From assembly GCF_000764205.1 (NCBI RefSeq), contig NZ_JQDZ01000057.1, positions 1 through 37,581 of the forward strand: 37,581 nucleotides of DNA. The letters are read 5' to 3'. The stretch is from Thalassotalea sp. ND16A (GTDB taxonomy: Bacteria; Pseudomonadota; Gammaproteobacteria; Enterobacterales; Alteromonadaceae). Under the pieces are notes generated by a model. The model worked only from the letters and a program-made list of their open reading frames with translations. It was not told the origin of the DNA and ran no database searches. This document shows, piece after piece, positions 16,533 through 26,454 of this stretch. The translations under genes were made by a program, and so were the position numbers. The number at the start of each line of letters is the position of its first letter. Position 1 is the stretch's first letter.

Positions 16533-16988
16533 TTGAGCAATTTTGAACAAAAATTATCTGAGATGTTGCGCCCTGCGGTTGAAATGACCGGTGTGGAATT
16601 ATTAGGCATTGAATATATTAGTGCGGGTAATCACTCAGTATTACGTTTGTATATCGATCATGAAAACGGTATCGACGTTGATAATTGTGCCGAGGTGTCA
16701 CGCCAGGTGAGTGCAGTTTTAGACGTTGAAGACCCAATTAGTACAGAATACAACCTCGAGGTGTCATCTCCGGGTGTCGACCGACCGTTATTTACCAAAC
16801 CACACTTTGAAAAAGTGGTGGGGGAAACGGTCGAAGTAAAACTGGGCATGCCATTAAATGGCCGCCGTAAGTTTAAAGGATTATTAGAAGCCGTTGAAGG
16901 TGACAATCTGGTTGTTGTCGTTGACGGTGAAGATTTTGATTTGCCGATCTCAAACATCGACAAAGCGAATCTAATCGCAAAATTTTAA
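16533..16988 (+). CDS. rimP: ribosome maturation factor RimP
   Basis: A 151-aa protein matching RimP over its full length (E. coli 150 aa). It has the N-terminal alpha/beta domain with VELLGIEYISAG and LRLYIDHENGIDVDNCAEVS, the signature YNLEVSSPGVDRPLF, and the C-terminal SH3-like domain ending ISNIDKANLIAKF. RimP helps assemble the 30S subunit. The start is TTG at 16533, with GGAG 7 bases upstream. The nearby ATG at 16529 is in another frame and stops after five codons. A TTG start also occurs in E. coli rimP. First gene of the rimP-nusA-infB operon, preceded by the structured leader. Confidence 0.97.
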   Translation: MSNFEQKLSEMLRPAVEMTGVELLGIEYISAGNHSVLRLYIDHENGIDVDNCAEVSRQVSAVLDVEDPISTEYNLEVSSPGVDRPLFTKPHFEKVVGETVEVKLGMPLNGRRKFKGLLEAVEGDNLVVVVDGEDFDLPISNIDKANLIAKF

Positions 16989-17064
16989 GGTTTACATTTA
17001 GCTTGGAGCTAAATGAATAGTTAAAGAATTAGTTGTATAAGAATATAAGTGAGGCAAGATTCAG

Positions 17065-18561
17065 ATGAGTAAGGAAATATTGCTAGTTGTAGATGCCGTA
17101 TCCAACGAGAAAGCACTATCACGCGAGAGCATTTTTGAAGCAATGGAAACCGCTTTAGAAACAGCAACCAAGAAAAAATACGAAGGCGAAATTTTAGTTC
17201 GCGTTGAAATTGACCGTGAAACCGGTGAATTTGATACCTTCCGTCGTTGGGAAGTGGTAGAAGATTCCGATGAGCCAATGGAAAATCCATACGCGCAAAT
17301 GGGGTTAGCCGCGGCTCAATTTGACAATGCAGAATTAGAACTTGGTGGTTTTGTTGAAGATCAAATCGAATCAGTAAAGTTTGACCGTATTACCACACAA
17401 ACCGCTAAACAAGTCATTGTGCAAAAGATTCGTGAAGCAGAACGGGCGAAAGTGGTTAATGAATACGCTGACCAGGAAGGTGAAATTATCACTGGTGTGG
17501 TGAAAAAGGCCAGTCGTGAAAGCGTCATTCTTGATTTAGGTAACAATGCTGAAGCCGTTATTTTCCGTGATGAAATGCTACCACGTGAAGTGTTCCGTCC
17601 AGGCGATCGGGTTCGTGGTTTATTGTTTGAAATTAAACCAGAAGCGCGTGGCGCACAATTATTTGTCTCTCGTGCCAAACCTGAGATGCTGATTGAATTA
17701 TTTCGTGTTGAAGTGCCAGAAATTGGCGAAGAAATGTTGGAAATTAAGGGGGCGGCCCGTGATCCTGGCAGCCGAGCAAAGATTTCGGTTAAATCTAATG
17801 ACAAACGCATCGACCCGGTGGGTGCCTGTGTAGGTATGCGCGGTTCACGGGTACAAGCGGTATCTGGTGAGTTAGGTGGTGAGCGTGTTGATATCGTACT
17901 TTACGATGACAATTCGGCACAATACGTCATTAACGCCATGGCACCAGCGGAAGTTACGTCAATCATCGTTGATGAAGACAACAATACCATGGATATCGCC
18001 GTTGAAGAGGGTAACCTGGCGATGGCCATTGGCAAAAGCGGTCAAAACATTCGTTTAGCGAGCCAGTTAACTGGTTGGGAATTAAACGTGATGACGGTTG
18101 AAGACATGAAAGCCAAACACGAAGCCGAAAACGATAAAGTTCTGTCTTTGTTCACTGACAAGTTAGACCTGGATGAAGATTTTGCCACCATGTTGGTGGA
18201 AGAAGGCTTCACCTCTTTAGAAGAGATAGCCTACGTACCCGTGGCCGAGTTATTGGAAATTGATGGCTTGGATGAAGATATTGTTGAAGAGTTGCGTGAA
18301 CGTGCGAAAGCGGCACTTACTACCGCAGCATTAGCATCGGAAGAATCCCTTGAAGATGCAGAGCCAGCACAAGATTTATTAAATCTTGAAGGCATGGAAA
18401 AACACTTAGCGTTTGTCTTAGCCAGCCGCGGTGTAATTACTCTTGAAGATCTAGCCGAGCAAGGTGTTGATGAAATTTCTGACATTGAAGAGCTTAGCGA
18501 AGAAAAAGCCGGTGAATTAATCATGGCTGCACGTAACATATGCTGGTTCAACGAAGAATAG
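17065..18561 (+). CDS. nusA: transcription termination/antitermination factor NusA
   Basis: A 498-aa protein (E. coli 495). Order of domains: the N-terminal RNA polymerase-binding domain (about 1-130); the S1 domain starting [20 protein letters not shown] (near 138); KH1 and KH2, with [17 protein letters not shown] and [17 protein letters not shown]; and two C-terminal acidic repeats (about 365-415 and 440-490), the first ending near [10 protein letters not shown]. The acidic repeats are the proteobacterial form that contacts the RNA polymerase alpha subunit and N protein/RNA. GAGG precedes the ATG. It lies 76 bp after rimP and 23 bp before infB. Confidence 0.98.
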   Translation: MSKEILLVVDAVSNEKALSRESIFEAMETALETATKKKYEGEILVRVEIDRETGEFDTFRRWEVVEDSDEPMENPYAQMGLAAAQFDNAELELGGFVEDQIESVKFDRITTQTAKQVIVQKIREAERAKVVNEYADQEGEIITGVVKKASRESVILDLGNNAEAVIFRDEMLPREVFRPGDRVRGLLFEIKPEARGAQLFVSRAKPEMLIELFRVEVPEIGEEMLEIKGAARDPGSRAKISVKSNDKRIDPVGACVGMRGSRVQAVSGELGGERVDIVLYDDNSAQYVINAMAPAEVTSIIVDEDNNTMDIAVEEGNLAMAIGKSGQNIRLASQLTGWELNVMTVEDMKAKHEAENDKVLSLFTDKLDLDEDFATMLVEEGFTSLEEIAYVPVAELLEIDGLDEDIVEELRERAKAALTTAALASEESLEDAEPAQDLLNLEGMEKHLAFVLASRGVITLEDLAEQGVDEISDIEELSEEKAGELIMAARNICWFNEE

Positions 18562-18584
18562 ACCTGGCAAGGAGATAGAATTTA

Positions 18585-21239
18585 ATGACAGATGTAACAA
18601 TAAAACAACTTGCTAGCGAAATTGGCGCAGACGAAGCCCGTTTAGTAAGCCAATTAGCCGATGCCGGTATTAAAAAAGCCGCCAATGACAGTGTTACCGA
18701 GCAAGAAAAAGAAACTTTGCTTGAGCACCTGAAGAAGCAACACGGTGATAACTCAGAAGCGCAACCAACGCGTATGACGTTAAACCGTAAAACAAAATCA
18801 ACACTTTCTATTGGTTCTGGTAGCAAAGCCAAGCAAGTGCAAGTGGAAGTTCGCAAAAAGCGTACTTACGTTAAAGCCAGCGATATAGAATTAAAAGCGC
18901 AAGCAGAAGCAGAAGCCAAAGCAGCGGCGGAAGCGGCTGAGCAAGCAAAAATAGAAGCGATAGCGGCAGCAGAAGCTGCAGCGGTAGCAAAAGCTAAGCT
19001 CGATGCTGAGAACAAAGCGAAAGCAGAAGCCAAAGCGAAAGCCGATGCAGAGGCGAAAGAACGTGCCAAAGCAGCTGCTGAAGCGAAAGCAAAAGATGCA
19101 CCAGCTGCGAAAGTTGAAAACGAAGAAGAAAAGAAAATTCGTTTAGCGCAAGAAGCCGAAGCAGCATCGAAAGCGGAAGAAGAAGCGCGTAAATCAGCAG
19201 ACGCGGCGAAAAAGCTGGCGGAAGAAAACGAAGCCCGTTGGAAAGAGCAAGAAGCAGAGCGTAAGAAGAAAGAACAAGAAGTTGTGCATGTCACTTCTTC
19301 AGTGTATGCGCAAGAAGCGGAAGATAAAGTTGACCGACAAGATGAATCTGGTGGCCGTCGTCGCAAGAAGAAAAAAGGTGGTCAAAAAGATTCTCGTAAT
19401 CAACGTGGTGGCAGAGGCAGAGGCAAAGCGTCATTAAATGCCCCGACGTCATTACAACATGGTTTCCAAAAACCGGCGAAAGCGGTTGAGCGTGAGATCA
19501 AAATTGGCGAAACCATTTCGGTTGCCGAATTGGCCGATAAAATGGCAGTTAAAGGCGCTGAAGTTGTTAAAGTGATGTTCAAAATGGGCGCTATGGCAAC
19601 CATTAACCAGGTAATTGACCAAGAGACAGCATCGCTAGTTGTTGAAGAAATGGGCCATAACGTGGTGCTAGTGAATGAAAATGCCTTAGAAGATGCGGTA
19701 CTTGAAGATAGAGGCGATGCCGGTGATGCTATCACTCGTGCGCCTGTTGTTACTATCATGGGTCACGTAGATCACGGTAAAACTTCATTACTTGATTACA
19801 TCCGTAAAGCGAAAGTTGCAGCGGGCGAGGCCGGTGGTATTACTCAGCACATTGGTGCTTACCACGTAGAAACGGGTCACGGTATGATCACTTTCTTAGA
19901 TACTCCAGGTCACGCGGCATTTACTGCTATGCGTTCACGTGGTGCCAAAGCTACCGATATCGTAATTATTGTTGTTGCTGCAGACGATGGTGTAATGCCA
20001 CAAACGGTTGAAGCAATTCAGCATGCAAAAGCTTCTGACGCACCAATTATTATTGCTGTGAATAAGATGGATAAAGAAGGTGCGGATCCTGACAGAGTTA
20101 AAAACGAATTAGCTCAGCATGACATCATTCCAGAAGATTGGGGCGGTGATGTACAGTTCGTTCACGTTTCAGCAAAAGAAGGTACCAACATTGACGAATT
20201 GCTTGACGCGATATTATTACAATCGGAAGTTCTAGAGCTAACCGCTATTGTTGATAAAATGGCAAGTGGTGTAGTGGTTGAGTCGAAACTTGATAAAGGT
20301 CGTGGCCCTGTTGCTACCGTTCTTGTTCAGGAAGGTACGTTAAAGCAAGGTGATATTGTACTTTGTGGTTTAGAATATGGCCGTGTTCGGGCGATGCGTG
20401 ATGAACTAGGTCAAACCATCACCGAAGCCGGTCCGTCAATTCCTGTAGAAATTTTAGGTCTTTCTGGTGTACCACAATCGGGTGATGAAGCTACCGTTGT
20501 TAAAGATGAGAAAAAAGCGCGTGAAGTTGCTTTATTCCGTCAAGGTAAATTCCGCGATGTGAAACTTGCCCGTCAACAAAAAGCCAAGCTTGAAAACATG
20601 TTTGCTAACATGGCAGAAGGTGATGTATCTGAAGTTAACGTGGTACTAAAATCTGACGTACAAGGTTCATTGGAAGCCATTTCTGATTCATTAATTAAGC
20701 TTTCCACTGACGAAGTGAAAGTTAAAATTGTTGGCTCTGGTGTTGGTGGTATCACAGAAACTGATGCCTCTCTTGCCGCAGCATCCAATGCAATCGTCGT
20801 CGGTTTCAACGTTCGTGCCGATGCTTCAGCGCGTAAAGTGATTGAATCTGAAAACTTAGACTTACGTTATTATAGCGTTATCTATGCACTAATTGATGAA
20901 GTGAAATCGGCGATGAGCGGTATGCTTGCCCCTGAATTCAAACAAGAAATCATCGGTCTTGCGCAAGTTCGTGACGTGTTTAAATCACCAAAAATTGGTC
21001 AAATCGCTGGTTGTATGGTTACCGAAGGTACCATCAAGCGTAGCGCGCCAATCCGTGTATTACGTGAAAACGTGGTAATTTACGAAGGTGAATTAGAATC
21101 ATTACGTCGCTTTAAAGATGACGTACAAGAAGTTCGAAACGGTACCGAGTGTGGTATCGGTGTTAAGAACTATAATGATGTTAGAGTTGGTGACCAAATC
21201 GAAGTATTCGAAACGGTTGAAATTCAACGTACGTTGTAA
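18585..21239 (+). CDS. infB: translation initiation factor IF-2
   Basis: An 884-aa IF-2 (E. coli 890). The N-terminal IF2_N domain (about 1-50) is followed by a long Ala/Glu/Lys-rich charged linker (about 100-235, a predicted helix) and a basic [19 protein letters not shown] patch. A second IF2_N-like domain has [14 protein letters not shown]. The GTPase domain shows G1 GHVDHGKT (about 391-398), G3 DTPGH (about 438), G4 NKMD (about 491) and G5 SAKEG (about 527). Domains II-IV follow and end [12 protein letters not shown]. It places initiator tRNA on the 30S subunit. AAGGAG precedes the ATG. Shorter forms made from internal starts are known in E. coli; no internal site stands out here. Confidence 0.98.
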   Translation: MTDVTIKQLASEIGADEARLVSQLADAGIKKAANDSVTEQEKETLLEHLKKQHGDNSEAQPTRMTLNRKTKSTLSIGSGSKAKQVQVEVRKKRTYVKASDIELKAQAEAEAKAAAEAAEQAKIEAIAAAEAAAVAKAKLDAENKAKAEAKAKADAEAKERAKAAAEAKAKDAPAAKVENEEEKKIRLAQEAEAASKAEEEARKSADAAKKLAEENEARWKEQEAERKKKEQEVVHVTSSVYAQEAEDKVDRQDESGGRRRKKKKGGQKDSRNQRGGRGRGKASLNAPTSLQHGFQKPAKAVEREIKIGETISVAELADKMAVKGAEVVKVMFKMGAMATINQVIDQETASLVVEEMGHNVVLVNENALEDAVLEDRGDAGDAITRAPVVTIMGHVDHGKTSLLDYIRKAKVAAGEAGGITQHIGAYHVETGHGMITFLDTPGHAAFTAMRSRGAKATDIVIIVVAADDGVMPQTVEAIQHAKASDAPIIIAVNKMDKEGADPDRVKNELAQHDIIPEDWGGDVQFVHVSAKEGTNIDELLDAILLQSEVLELTAIVDKMASGVVVESKLDKGRGPVATVLVQEGTLKQGDIVLCGLEYGRVRAMRDELGQTITEAGPSIPVEILGLSGVPQSGDEATVVKDEKKAREVALFRQGKFRDVKLARQQKAKLENMFANMAEGDVSEVNVVLKSDVQGSLEAISDSLIKLSTDEVKVKIVGSGVGGITETDASLAAASNAIVVGFNVRADASARKVIESENLDLRYYSVIYALIDEVKSAMSGMLAPEFKQEIIGLAQVRDVFKSPKIGQIAGCMVTEGTIKRSAPIRVLRENVVIYEGELESLRRFKDDVQEVRNGTECGIGVKNYNDVRVGDQIEVFETVEIQRTL

Positions 21240-21272
21240 CGTATTTGGTAATTAACCACTTATTATAAAATT

Positions 21273-21300
21273 AAAAATGGGAGCATTGCTCCCATTTTTG
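21273..21300 (+). terminator. Rho-independent terminator after infB
   Basis: AAAATGGGAGC-att-GCTCCCATTTTT, an 11-bp stem with T-run, in the 104-bp gap between infB and rbfA. It partly separates rbfA-truB from the upstream operon. Confidence 0.9.
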
Positions 21301-21343
21301 CCTGTCGACAAAGCTGTCGGTGGGCCAGAGTTAGGAGTCATTT

Positions 21344-21748
21344 ATGGCTAGAGAATTCGCTCGAACTGATCGAGTAGGACAAGAAATACAAAGAGAAATT
21401 GCGGTGATATTACAACGGGAGATCAAAGATCCTCGTTTAGGAATGCTTACCGTTTCTGCGGTAGAAGTAACCCGTGATTTAGCCTATGCCAAAGTATTTG
21501 TCACGTTTTTTAACGACGAACCGGCCAAGGTAAAAGAGTCATTAGCGGTGTTAAACGATGCAGCGGGTTTTATTCGCTCATTATTGGCAAAATCATTACG
21601 TGCTCGTATCATGCCAAACTTAAGGTTCGTTTATGATAAATCACTGGTTGAAGGTGTACGAATGACCTCATTGGTTGATTCGGTTATTCGTGAAGACGAA
21701 CGTAAAGCGAAAGATACCAATGCTGATGAAGAATCGCAGGAAGATTAA
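21344..21748 (+). CDS. rbfA: 30S ribosome-binding factor RbfA
   Basis: A 134-aa protein (E. coli 133). It has the single KH-like domain of Rbf[48 protein letters not shown] and [20 protein letters not shown]. It binds the 30S subunit during late 16S maturation in the cold. TTAGGAG lies 8 bases before the ATG. The next gene, truB, begins 4 bases after the stop, so the two are translationally close. Confidence 0.97.
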   Translation: MAREFARTDRVGQEIQREIAVILQREIKDPRLGMLTVSAVEVTRDLAYAKVFVTFFNDEPAKVKESLAVLNDAAGFIRSLLAKSLRARIMPNLRFVYDKSLVEGVRMTSLVDSVIREDERKAKDTNADEESQED

Positions 21749-21752
21749 GTAA

Positions 21753-22700
21753 ATGGCCAAACGCAGAAAAGGCCGTCAAATTGACGGCGTTTTATTACTT
21801 GATAAACCTTATGAAATGTCATCGAACCATGCTCTACAAGCAGTAAAGCGGATTTATTTTGCCAATAAAGCAGGGCATACCGGCGCACTCGATCCATTAG
21901 CAACAGGCATGTTGCCAATTTGTTTGGGAGAAGGTACCAAGTTTTCTCAGTTTTTATTAGACACCGACAAAACCTATATCGTTACTGCCAAGCTTGGTAT
22001 TCGCACTACCACCAGCGATGCCGATGGTGAGATTGTTGCTGAAAAACCGGTAACGGTTACTGAAAAGGAATTGCTACCGGCTTTGGAAACATTTCGGGGT
22101 GATTCAAAACAAGTACCATCGATGTATTCCGCATTAAAACATAAAGGCCAGCCTTTATATAAATATGCGCGTGAAGGTATTACCATTGAACGTGAAGCAC
22201 GGGATATCACGGTATTTCGTTTAGATTTATTGCGCTTTGAAGGTGACGAAGTAGATATGGAAATTCATGTCTCCAAAGGCACTTACATCCGCACTATCGT
22301 AGACGATTTAGGTGAGTTACTAGGTTGTGGTGCCCATGTGAGTATGTTGCGCAGAACTACCGTTGGCAATTATCCGGTTGATAAAATGGTGACCATGGCA
22401 CAACTTGAGTTGTTGCTAGAGCAAGCGAAAGAGCAAGAAGTTAATCCATCGACTTTACTTGACCCATTATTATTACCGATGAATACCGCCTGTTACGAAC
22501 TTGACACGGTAAACGTAGATGAAGTTTCTGCCAATTTCTTAAGACGCGGTAACCCGGTAAATGTTGCCGGCGCGCCGACCGAAGGCCTGGTACAAGTTAC
22601 CATGGGCGCTAGCGAAGAGTTTATTGGTGTTGCGATTATCAATGATGATGGCATGGTGGCGCCGAAACGGATTGTGGTGGATCATAGTTCTACGGATTAA
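21753..22700 (+). CDS. truB: tRNA pseudouridine(55) synthase TruB
   Basis: A 315-aa protein (E. coli 314). The catalytic motif is [20 protein letters not shown], with catalytic Asp47. Further motifs are [38 protein letters not shown] and the C-terminal PUA-like segment around RRGNPVNV. TruB makes pseudouridine 55 in the T-loop of tRNAs. It starts four bases after rbfA. Immediately after the stop, a palindromic element with seven GGTACAA repeats begins. Confidence 0.97.
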   Translation: MAKRRKGRQIDGVLLLDKPYEMSSNHALQAVKRIYFANKAGHTGALDPLATGMLPICLGEGTKFSQFLLDTDKTYIVTAKLGIRTTTSDADGEIVAEKPVTVTEKELLPALETFRGDSKQVPSMYSALKHKGQPLYKYAREGITIEREARDITVFRLDLLRFEGDEVDMEIHVSKGTYIRTIVDDLGELLGCGAHVSMLRRTTVGNYPVDKMVTMAQLELLLEQAKEQEVNPSTLLDPLLLPMNTACYELDTVNVDEVSANFLRRGNPVNVAGAPTEGLVQVTMGASEEFIGVAIINDDGMVAPKRIVVDHSSTD

Positions 22701-22705
22701 AATCC

Positions 22706-22877
22706 TAGGTACAAGGTACAAGGTACAAGGTACAAGGTACAAGGTACAAGGTACAAGCAGCATGCGTAGGCGAATAGTACATTTAAATAGCCTAATATAG
22801 TTGTTTTTTGCGCTCACATGTCGCGTGCTGATTTTGCCTGTACCTCGTACCTCGAAGTGAAACGTGCCTGTACCTGA
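22706..22877. repeat. heptamer-array palindromic element 1 (truB-rpsO gap)
   Basis: Seven perfect tandem copies of GGTACAA (22708-22756) are followed by CAGCATGCG, about 60 bases, then CGCGTGCTG (the inverted partner), then GTACCTCGTACCTCG and CCTGTACCTGAG, which carry the array motif in the opposite orientation. The whole could form a long hairpin. The seven-base period is not a coding period and the element lies between genes. Confidence 0.8.
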
Positions 22878-22886
22878 GAAAAACAC

Positions 22887-22914
22887 TTGCAAAGCGTGTT
22901 TTTACTGTTAGAAT
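22887..22914 (+). promoter_or_regulatory. promoter for rpsO
   Basis: TTGCAA (22887-22892) and TAGAAT (22909-22914) with a 16-base spacer, 75 bases before the rpsO ATG. The -35 hexamer sits in the loop of an AAACAC/GTGTTT hairpin. Confidence 0.55.
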
Positions 22915-22989
22915 ACGCGCTCTTTATCGCTCAGCTGAATTAGTGTTTGGCTAGGCGGGAATTTAAACATAAACACTAAGGTATATATT

Positions 22990-23259
22990 ATGTCTTTATC
23001 AGCTACTGAAAAAGCTGCAATCGTTGCAGAATACGCTCAATCTGAAGGTGACACTGGTTCTCCAGAAGTTCAAGTTGCTTTGTTAACTACACAAATCAAC
23101 CACTTACAAGGTCATTTCAAAGAGCACATCCATGATCATCACTCACGTCGTGGTTTATTACGCATGGTTTCTCAACGTCGTAAATTACTTGATTACCTAA
23201 AAGGCAGAAACGTTACTCGTTACACGTCTTTAATCGGTAAATTAGGTTTACGTCGCTAA
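22990..23259 (+). CDS. rpsO: 30S ribosomal protein S15
   Basis: An 89-aa protein, exactly the family length, with [40 protein letters not shown] and the C-terminal [13 protein letters not shown]15 binds the central domain of 16S rRNA and in E. coli represses its own mRNA. A possible leader region of about 70 bases lies between the predicted transcription start and the ATG. As in E. coli it lies between truB and pnp, but here a broken bluB gene and a repeat element separate it from pnp. Confidence 0.98.
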   Translation: MSLSATEKAAIVAEYAQSEGDTGSPEVQVALLTTQINHLQGHFKEHIHDHHSRRGLLRMVSQRRKLLDYLKGRNVTRYTSLIGKLGLRR

Positions 23260-23275
23260 GACTGGATCTATTCGA

Positions 23276-23305
23276 TAAAAAAGGAGCCTAATGGCTCCTT
23301 TTTTA
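23276..23305 (+). terminator. Rho-independent terminator after rpsO
   Basis: AAAAAAGGAGCC-taat-GGCTCCTTTTTT, a 12-bp stem with T-run. Confidence 0.92.
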
Positions 23306-23307
23306 TT

Positions 23308-23439
23308 GGGCTACGGGCTAAAAGATAAGGCTACGAGTTACGAGCAGTCCGTGTAATAACTACTATGTGGTTTGGAAAACGATTCTGCCCGAAGCCCGAA
23401 GCCCGAAGCTAGTAGCCTTATTCCTAAAAATTTTAGCCC
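23308..23439. repeat. heptamer-array palindromic element 2 (after rpsO)
   Basis: The left side is GGGCTAC-GGGCTAA, then AAGATAAGGCTAC. The right side is three tandem GCCCGAA copies (23387-23407) and GTAGCCTTAT, then TTTTAGCCC. The outer arms GGGCTAAAA...AAGGCTAC (23315-23334) and GTAGCCTT...TTTTAGCCC (23412-23439) are inverted partners. The design matches element 1 (7-bp-period arrays in opposite orientation around a palindrome), but the sequence is different. Confidence 0.75.
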
Positions 23440-23480
23440 GCCTAATCATTAAACCACTAGTGAGCAATTAAACTTCAATC

Positions 23481-23943
23481 ATGATCATAACTGCTGAAGA
23501 AAGAGATGCTGTTTATAAGACCATTTTCAATCGCCGAGACGTGCGTTCTAATTTTACTGACCAGGCAATTGCCGATGAAGTTAGAAGGGATTCTCGAAGC
23601 ACCCGTCGGGATCTGTATTACCTGTGTTCGAAGCCGCAATGGGCCGGTGGTGTTAGGCAGAACGATTAAACCTGAAATGGATTTATACAGTACGGTGTGT
23701 GCCATCCAAAACATATGGTTAGCAGCACGGGCCGAAAATTTAGGACTTGGCTGGGTAAGTATTATTGAAGACTCTGTGCTTAAACAAGCGCTGGATATTC
23801 CCACCGATATTCACATCGTTGCCTATTTGTGTTTGGGCCATGTAAGCCATTTTGAATCCCAGCCTGAATTAGAGCAAAAAGGCTGGCTAACAAGAAGCGA
23901 ACTGAGTTCGGTTTTGCACTTTGATAAATGGCATAAAGAATAA
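23481..23943 (+). pseudogene. bluB: 5,6-dimethylbenzimidazole synthase (BluB) gene with internal deletion
   Basis: The first piece reads MIITAEERDAVYKTIFNRRD, then VRSNFTDQAIADEV, the BluB N-terminus. The sequence then jumps, in another frame, to KLEGILEAPVGICITCVRSR, then NGPVVLGRTIKPEMDLYSTV, CAIQNIWLAARAENLGLGWV and a normal C-terminus ending LHFDKWHKE. About 70 codons of the flavin-binding middle are absent and the join shifts the frame. Intact BluB (about 210-220 aa) makes the lower ligand of vitamin B12 from FMN. The gene lies between rpsO and pnp and has no clear ribosome binding site, so the product should be inactive. Confidence 0.85.
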
Positions 23944-23964
23944 CCCTTACAGAAGTAATACTCC

Positions 23965-23996
23965 TTTGATTATCAATAATATTTTTGATAATCAAA
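23965..23996. repeat. perfect 10-bp inverted repeat upstream of pnp
   Basis: TTTGATTATC (23965-23974) and GATAATCAAA (23987-23996) are perfect partners around a 12-base loop. There is no following T-run on the plus strand. It could be a regulator site, a weak terminator for the broken bluB, or an RNA hairpin. It lies about 130 bases before the likely pnp promoter. Confidence 0.5.
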
Positions 23997-24122
23997 ATTC
24001 GATTTAGGGGAAAACATTAAAATTAATTCGTAGTTAAAATGGATCAATACTTATTGAATGAAATAGCGCTTAAATTTGACCAATTAAATCGGATAATTAG
24101 TAGCATTAACCCATGATTTGGG

Positions 24123-24128
24123 TATAAT
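24123..24128 (+). promoter_or_regulatory. -10 element of the likely pnp promoter
   Basis: A perfect TATAAT 64 bases before the pnp start codon. No good -35 hexamer lies 16-18 bases upstream, so recognition may depend on other contacts, or the match may be incidental. Confidence 0.4.
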
Positions 24129-24191
24129 TAATCGCGAAATTATATATGAAATGAAAATAGGGCACGGGCCCTATCAAAAAAGGAAAAAACA

Positions 24192-26312
24192 GTGACTCCA
24201 ATTACTAAAACATTTGAGTACGGACAGCATACAGTAACCCTAGAAACAGGTGTTATCGCTCGTCAAGCAACAGCAGCCGTAATGGCAAGCATGGATGATA
24301 CATGCGTATTAGTCTCAGTAGTCGGTAAAAAAGAAGCCAAAGAAGGCCAGGACTTTTTCCCACTCACAGTGAACTACCAAGAAAAAACTTATGCAGCAGG
24401 TAAAATTCCTGGTGGTTTCTTCAAGCGTGAAGGTCGCCCTTCAGAAGAAGAAACATTAACTGCACGCCTAATTGACCGTCCAATTCGTCCATTATTCCCT
24501 GATGCCTTCACTAACGAAGTTCAGGTTATCATCACGGTTGTATCGGCAAACCCTGAAATTGCCCCAGACATCATCTCATTGTTAGGTACTTCTGCTGCTT
24601 TAGCCATCTCTGGTATGCCATTTAGTGGTCCAGTTGGTGCTGCCCGCGTAGGTTACTTAAACGATGCATACATTTTAAATCCTCTACAATCTGAGCTTGC
24701 TGAAAGTAAGTTAGACTTAGTTGTAGCTGGTACTGACGCTGCGGTATTAATGGTTGAGTCAGAAGCTGACGTACTTTCTGAAGAAGTAATGTTGGGTGCC
24801 GTAGTTTACGGTCATGAGCAATCGCAACTTGCCATCAATGCCATTAAAGAGTTTGCTGCCGAAGTTAACACGCCTTCATGGGGCTGGGAAGCACCAGCGA
24901 AAAACGAAGAGTTAACCGCGAAAATTGCTGAACTTGCATCTGCACAAGTAAATGAAGCTTACCAAATTACTGAAAAAGCCGCTCGTTACGAAAACGTAGC
25001 AGCAATCAGAAACTCTGTTATTGAACAATTACTAGCCGCTGATGCTGAACTTAACGTTCAGGAAGCGAAAGATTTGTTCCACGATTTAGAGAAAAAAGTC
25101 GTTCGTGAACGTATCACTTCAGGTGCTCCACGTATCGATGGTCGCGATCCTGAAATGATCCGTGCTCTAGATGTGATGACTGGTGTTCTTCCTCGTACTC
25201 ACGGCTCAGCTGTGTTTACTCGTGGTGAAACACAAGCATTAGTTACCGCTACTTTAGGTACGCAACGTGACGCTCAACGTATTGAAACTATCTTAGGTGA
25301 GAAAACTGACACCTTCATGTTACATTACAATTTCCCTCCATACTGTGTCGGCGAAACTGGTTTTGTTGGTTCACCAAAACGTCGTGAAATTGGTCACGGT
25401 CGTCTTGCTAAACGCGGCATGTTAGCGGTTATGCCAACGGTTGAAGAATTCCCGTACTCAGTACGTGTGGTTTCTGAGATTACTGAGTCTAACGGTTCAT
25501 CATCAATGGCTTCTGTATGTGGTACTTCACTTGCTCTTATGGATGCTGGTGTACCAATTAAAGATTCTGTTGCCGGTATTGCTATGGGTCTGGTTAAAGA
25601 AGGTGACAGCCACGTTGTTCTTTCTGATATCTTAGGTGATGAAGATCACTTGGGTGATATGGACTTTAAAGTTGCCGGTACTAACGGCGGTATCACTGCA
25701 TTGCAAATGGATATCAAAATTGAAGGTATCACCAAAGACATCATGCAACAGGCTCTTAACCAAGCCAAAGGCGCTCGTATTCATATCCTAAGTGTTATGG
25801 ATGATGCGTTGAATTCTGCACGTGAAGATATCTCACAGTTTGCACCTCGCATTCATACGCTTAAAATCAACACGGATAAAATCCGTGACGTTATTGGTAA
25901 AGGTGGCGCAACGATTCGTCAACTTACTGAAGAAACGGGCACTACGATTGAAATCGAAGATGATGGTACTGTTAAAATTGCTGCCACTGATGGCGCCCAA
26001 GCTGAAGATGCGATCAATCGCATTAAAGCATTAACGGCTGAAATCGAAGTGGGTACCATTTATACAGGTAAAGTTGTACGTATCGTTGATTTTGGTGCGT
26101 TTGTTAACGTATTACCGGGTAAAGATGGTTTAGTACACATTTCACAAATTGCTGAAGAGCGTGTGAACAACGTTTCTGACTTCTTAACTGAAGGTCAGGA
26201 AGTTACGGTTAAAGTACTAGAAGTCGACCGTCAAGGCCGTGTTCGCTTGAGCATGAAAGAAGCAGCTGAAAAACCAGCTGCATCTGCTGAAGAAACACCA
26301 GCTGCAGAATAA
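24192..26312 (+). CDS. pnp: polyribonucleotide nucleotidyltransferase (PNPase)
   Basis: A 706-aa protein (E. coli 711). It has two RNase PH-like halves ([20 protein letters not shown] and [20 protein letters not shown]), the active-site region [20 protein letters not shown], a KH domain with [20 protein letters not shown] and an S1 domain with [20 protein letters not shown], ending in an Ala/Glu-rich tail. It degrades RNA 3'-5' by phosphorolysis and takes part in the degradosome. The start is GTG at 24192 with AAGGA upstream. In E. coli the pnp leader is cut by RNase III and autoregulated; no equivalent long hairpin stands out here. Confidence 0.98.
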   Translation: MTPITKTFEYGQHTVTLETGVIARQATAAVMASMDDTCVLVSVVGKKEAKEGQDFFPLTVNYQEKTYAAGKIPGGFFKREGRPSEEETLTARLIDRPIRPLFPDAFTNEVQVIITVVSANPEIAPDIISLLGTSAALAISGMPFSGPVGAARVGYLNDAYILNPLQSELAESKLDLVVAGTDAAVLMVESEADVLSEEVMLGAVVYGHEQSQLAINAIKEFAAEVNTPSWGWEAPAKNEELTAKIAELASAQVNEAYQITEKAARYENVAAIRNSVIEQLLAADAELNVQEAKDLFHDLEKKVVRERITSGAPRIDGRDPEMIRALDVMTGVLPRTHGSAVFTRGETQALVTATLGTQRDAQRIETILGEKTDTFMLHYNFPPYCVGETGFVGSPKRREIGHGRLAKRGMLAVMPTVEEFPYSVRVVSEITESNGSSSMASVCGTSLALMDAGVPIKDSVAGIAMGLVKEGDSHVVLSDILGDEDHLGDMDFKVAGTNGGITALQMDIKIEGITKDIMQQALNQAKGARIHILSVMDDALNSAREDISQFAPRIHTLKINTDKIRDVIGKGGATIRQLTEETGTTIEIEDDGTVKIAATDGAQAEDAINRIKALTAEIEVGTIYTGKVVRIVDFGAFVNVLPGKDGLVHISQIAEERVNNVSDFLTEGQEVTVKVLEVDRQGRVRLSMKEAAEKPAASAEETPAAE

Positions 26313-26348
26313 TTGATGCGGTAATTAACTTTTACAAGTTAAGCAATA

Positions 26349-26376
26349 AAAAGAGAGCCGAAAGGCTCTCTTTTTG
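26349..26376 (+). terminator. Rho-independent terminator after pnp
   Basis: AGAGAGCC-gaaa-GGCTCTCT with a stable tetraloop and TTTTT. Confidence 0.92.
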
Positions 26377-26454
26377 TATATACTGTAATAAATACCAAGT
26401 TGATTAAATATCAGCTCATTTTTTAAATATCATACTGATGATAAAGGATTTCAT

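Noticed and set aside
18866-19366. Long minus-strand frame opposite the infB linker
   Set aside because: It is a Ser/Ala-rich mirror of the Ala/Lys/Glu-rich IF-2 linker, with no ribosome binding site, so it is a shadow of infB.
22707-22757. Seven GGTACAA copies as a CRISPR array
   Set aside because: The units are 7 bp and contiguous, with no spacers, so this is a tandem repeat.
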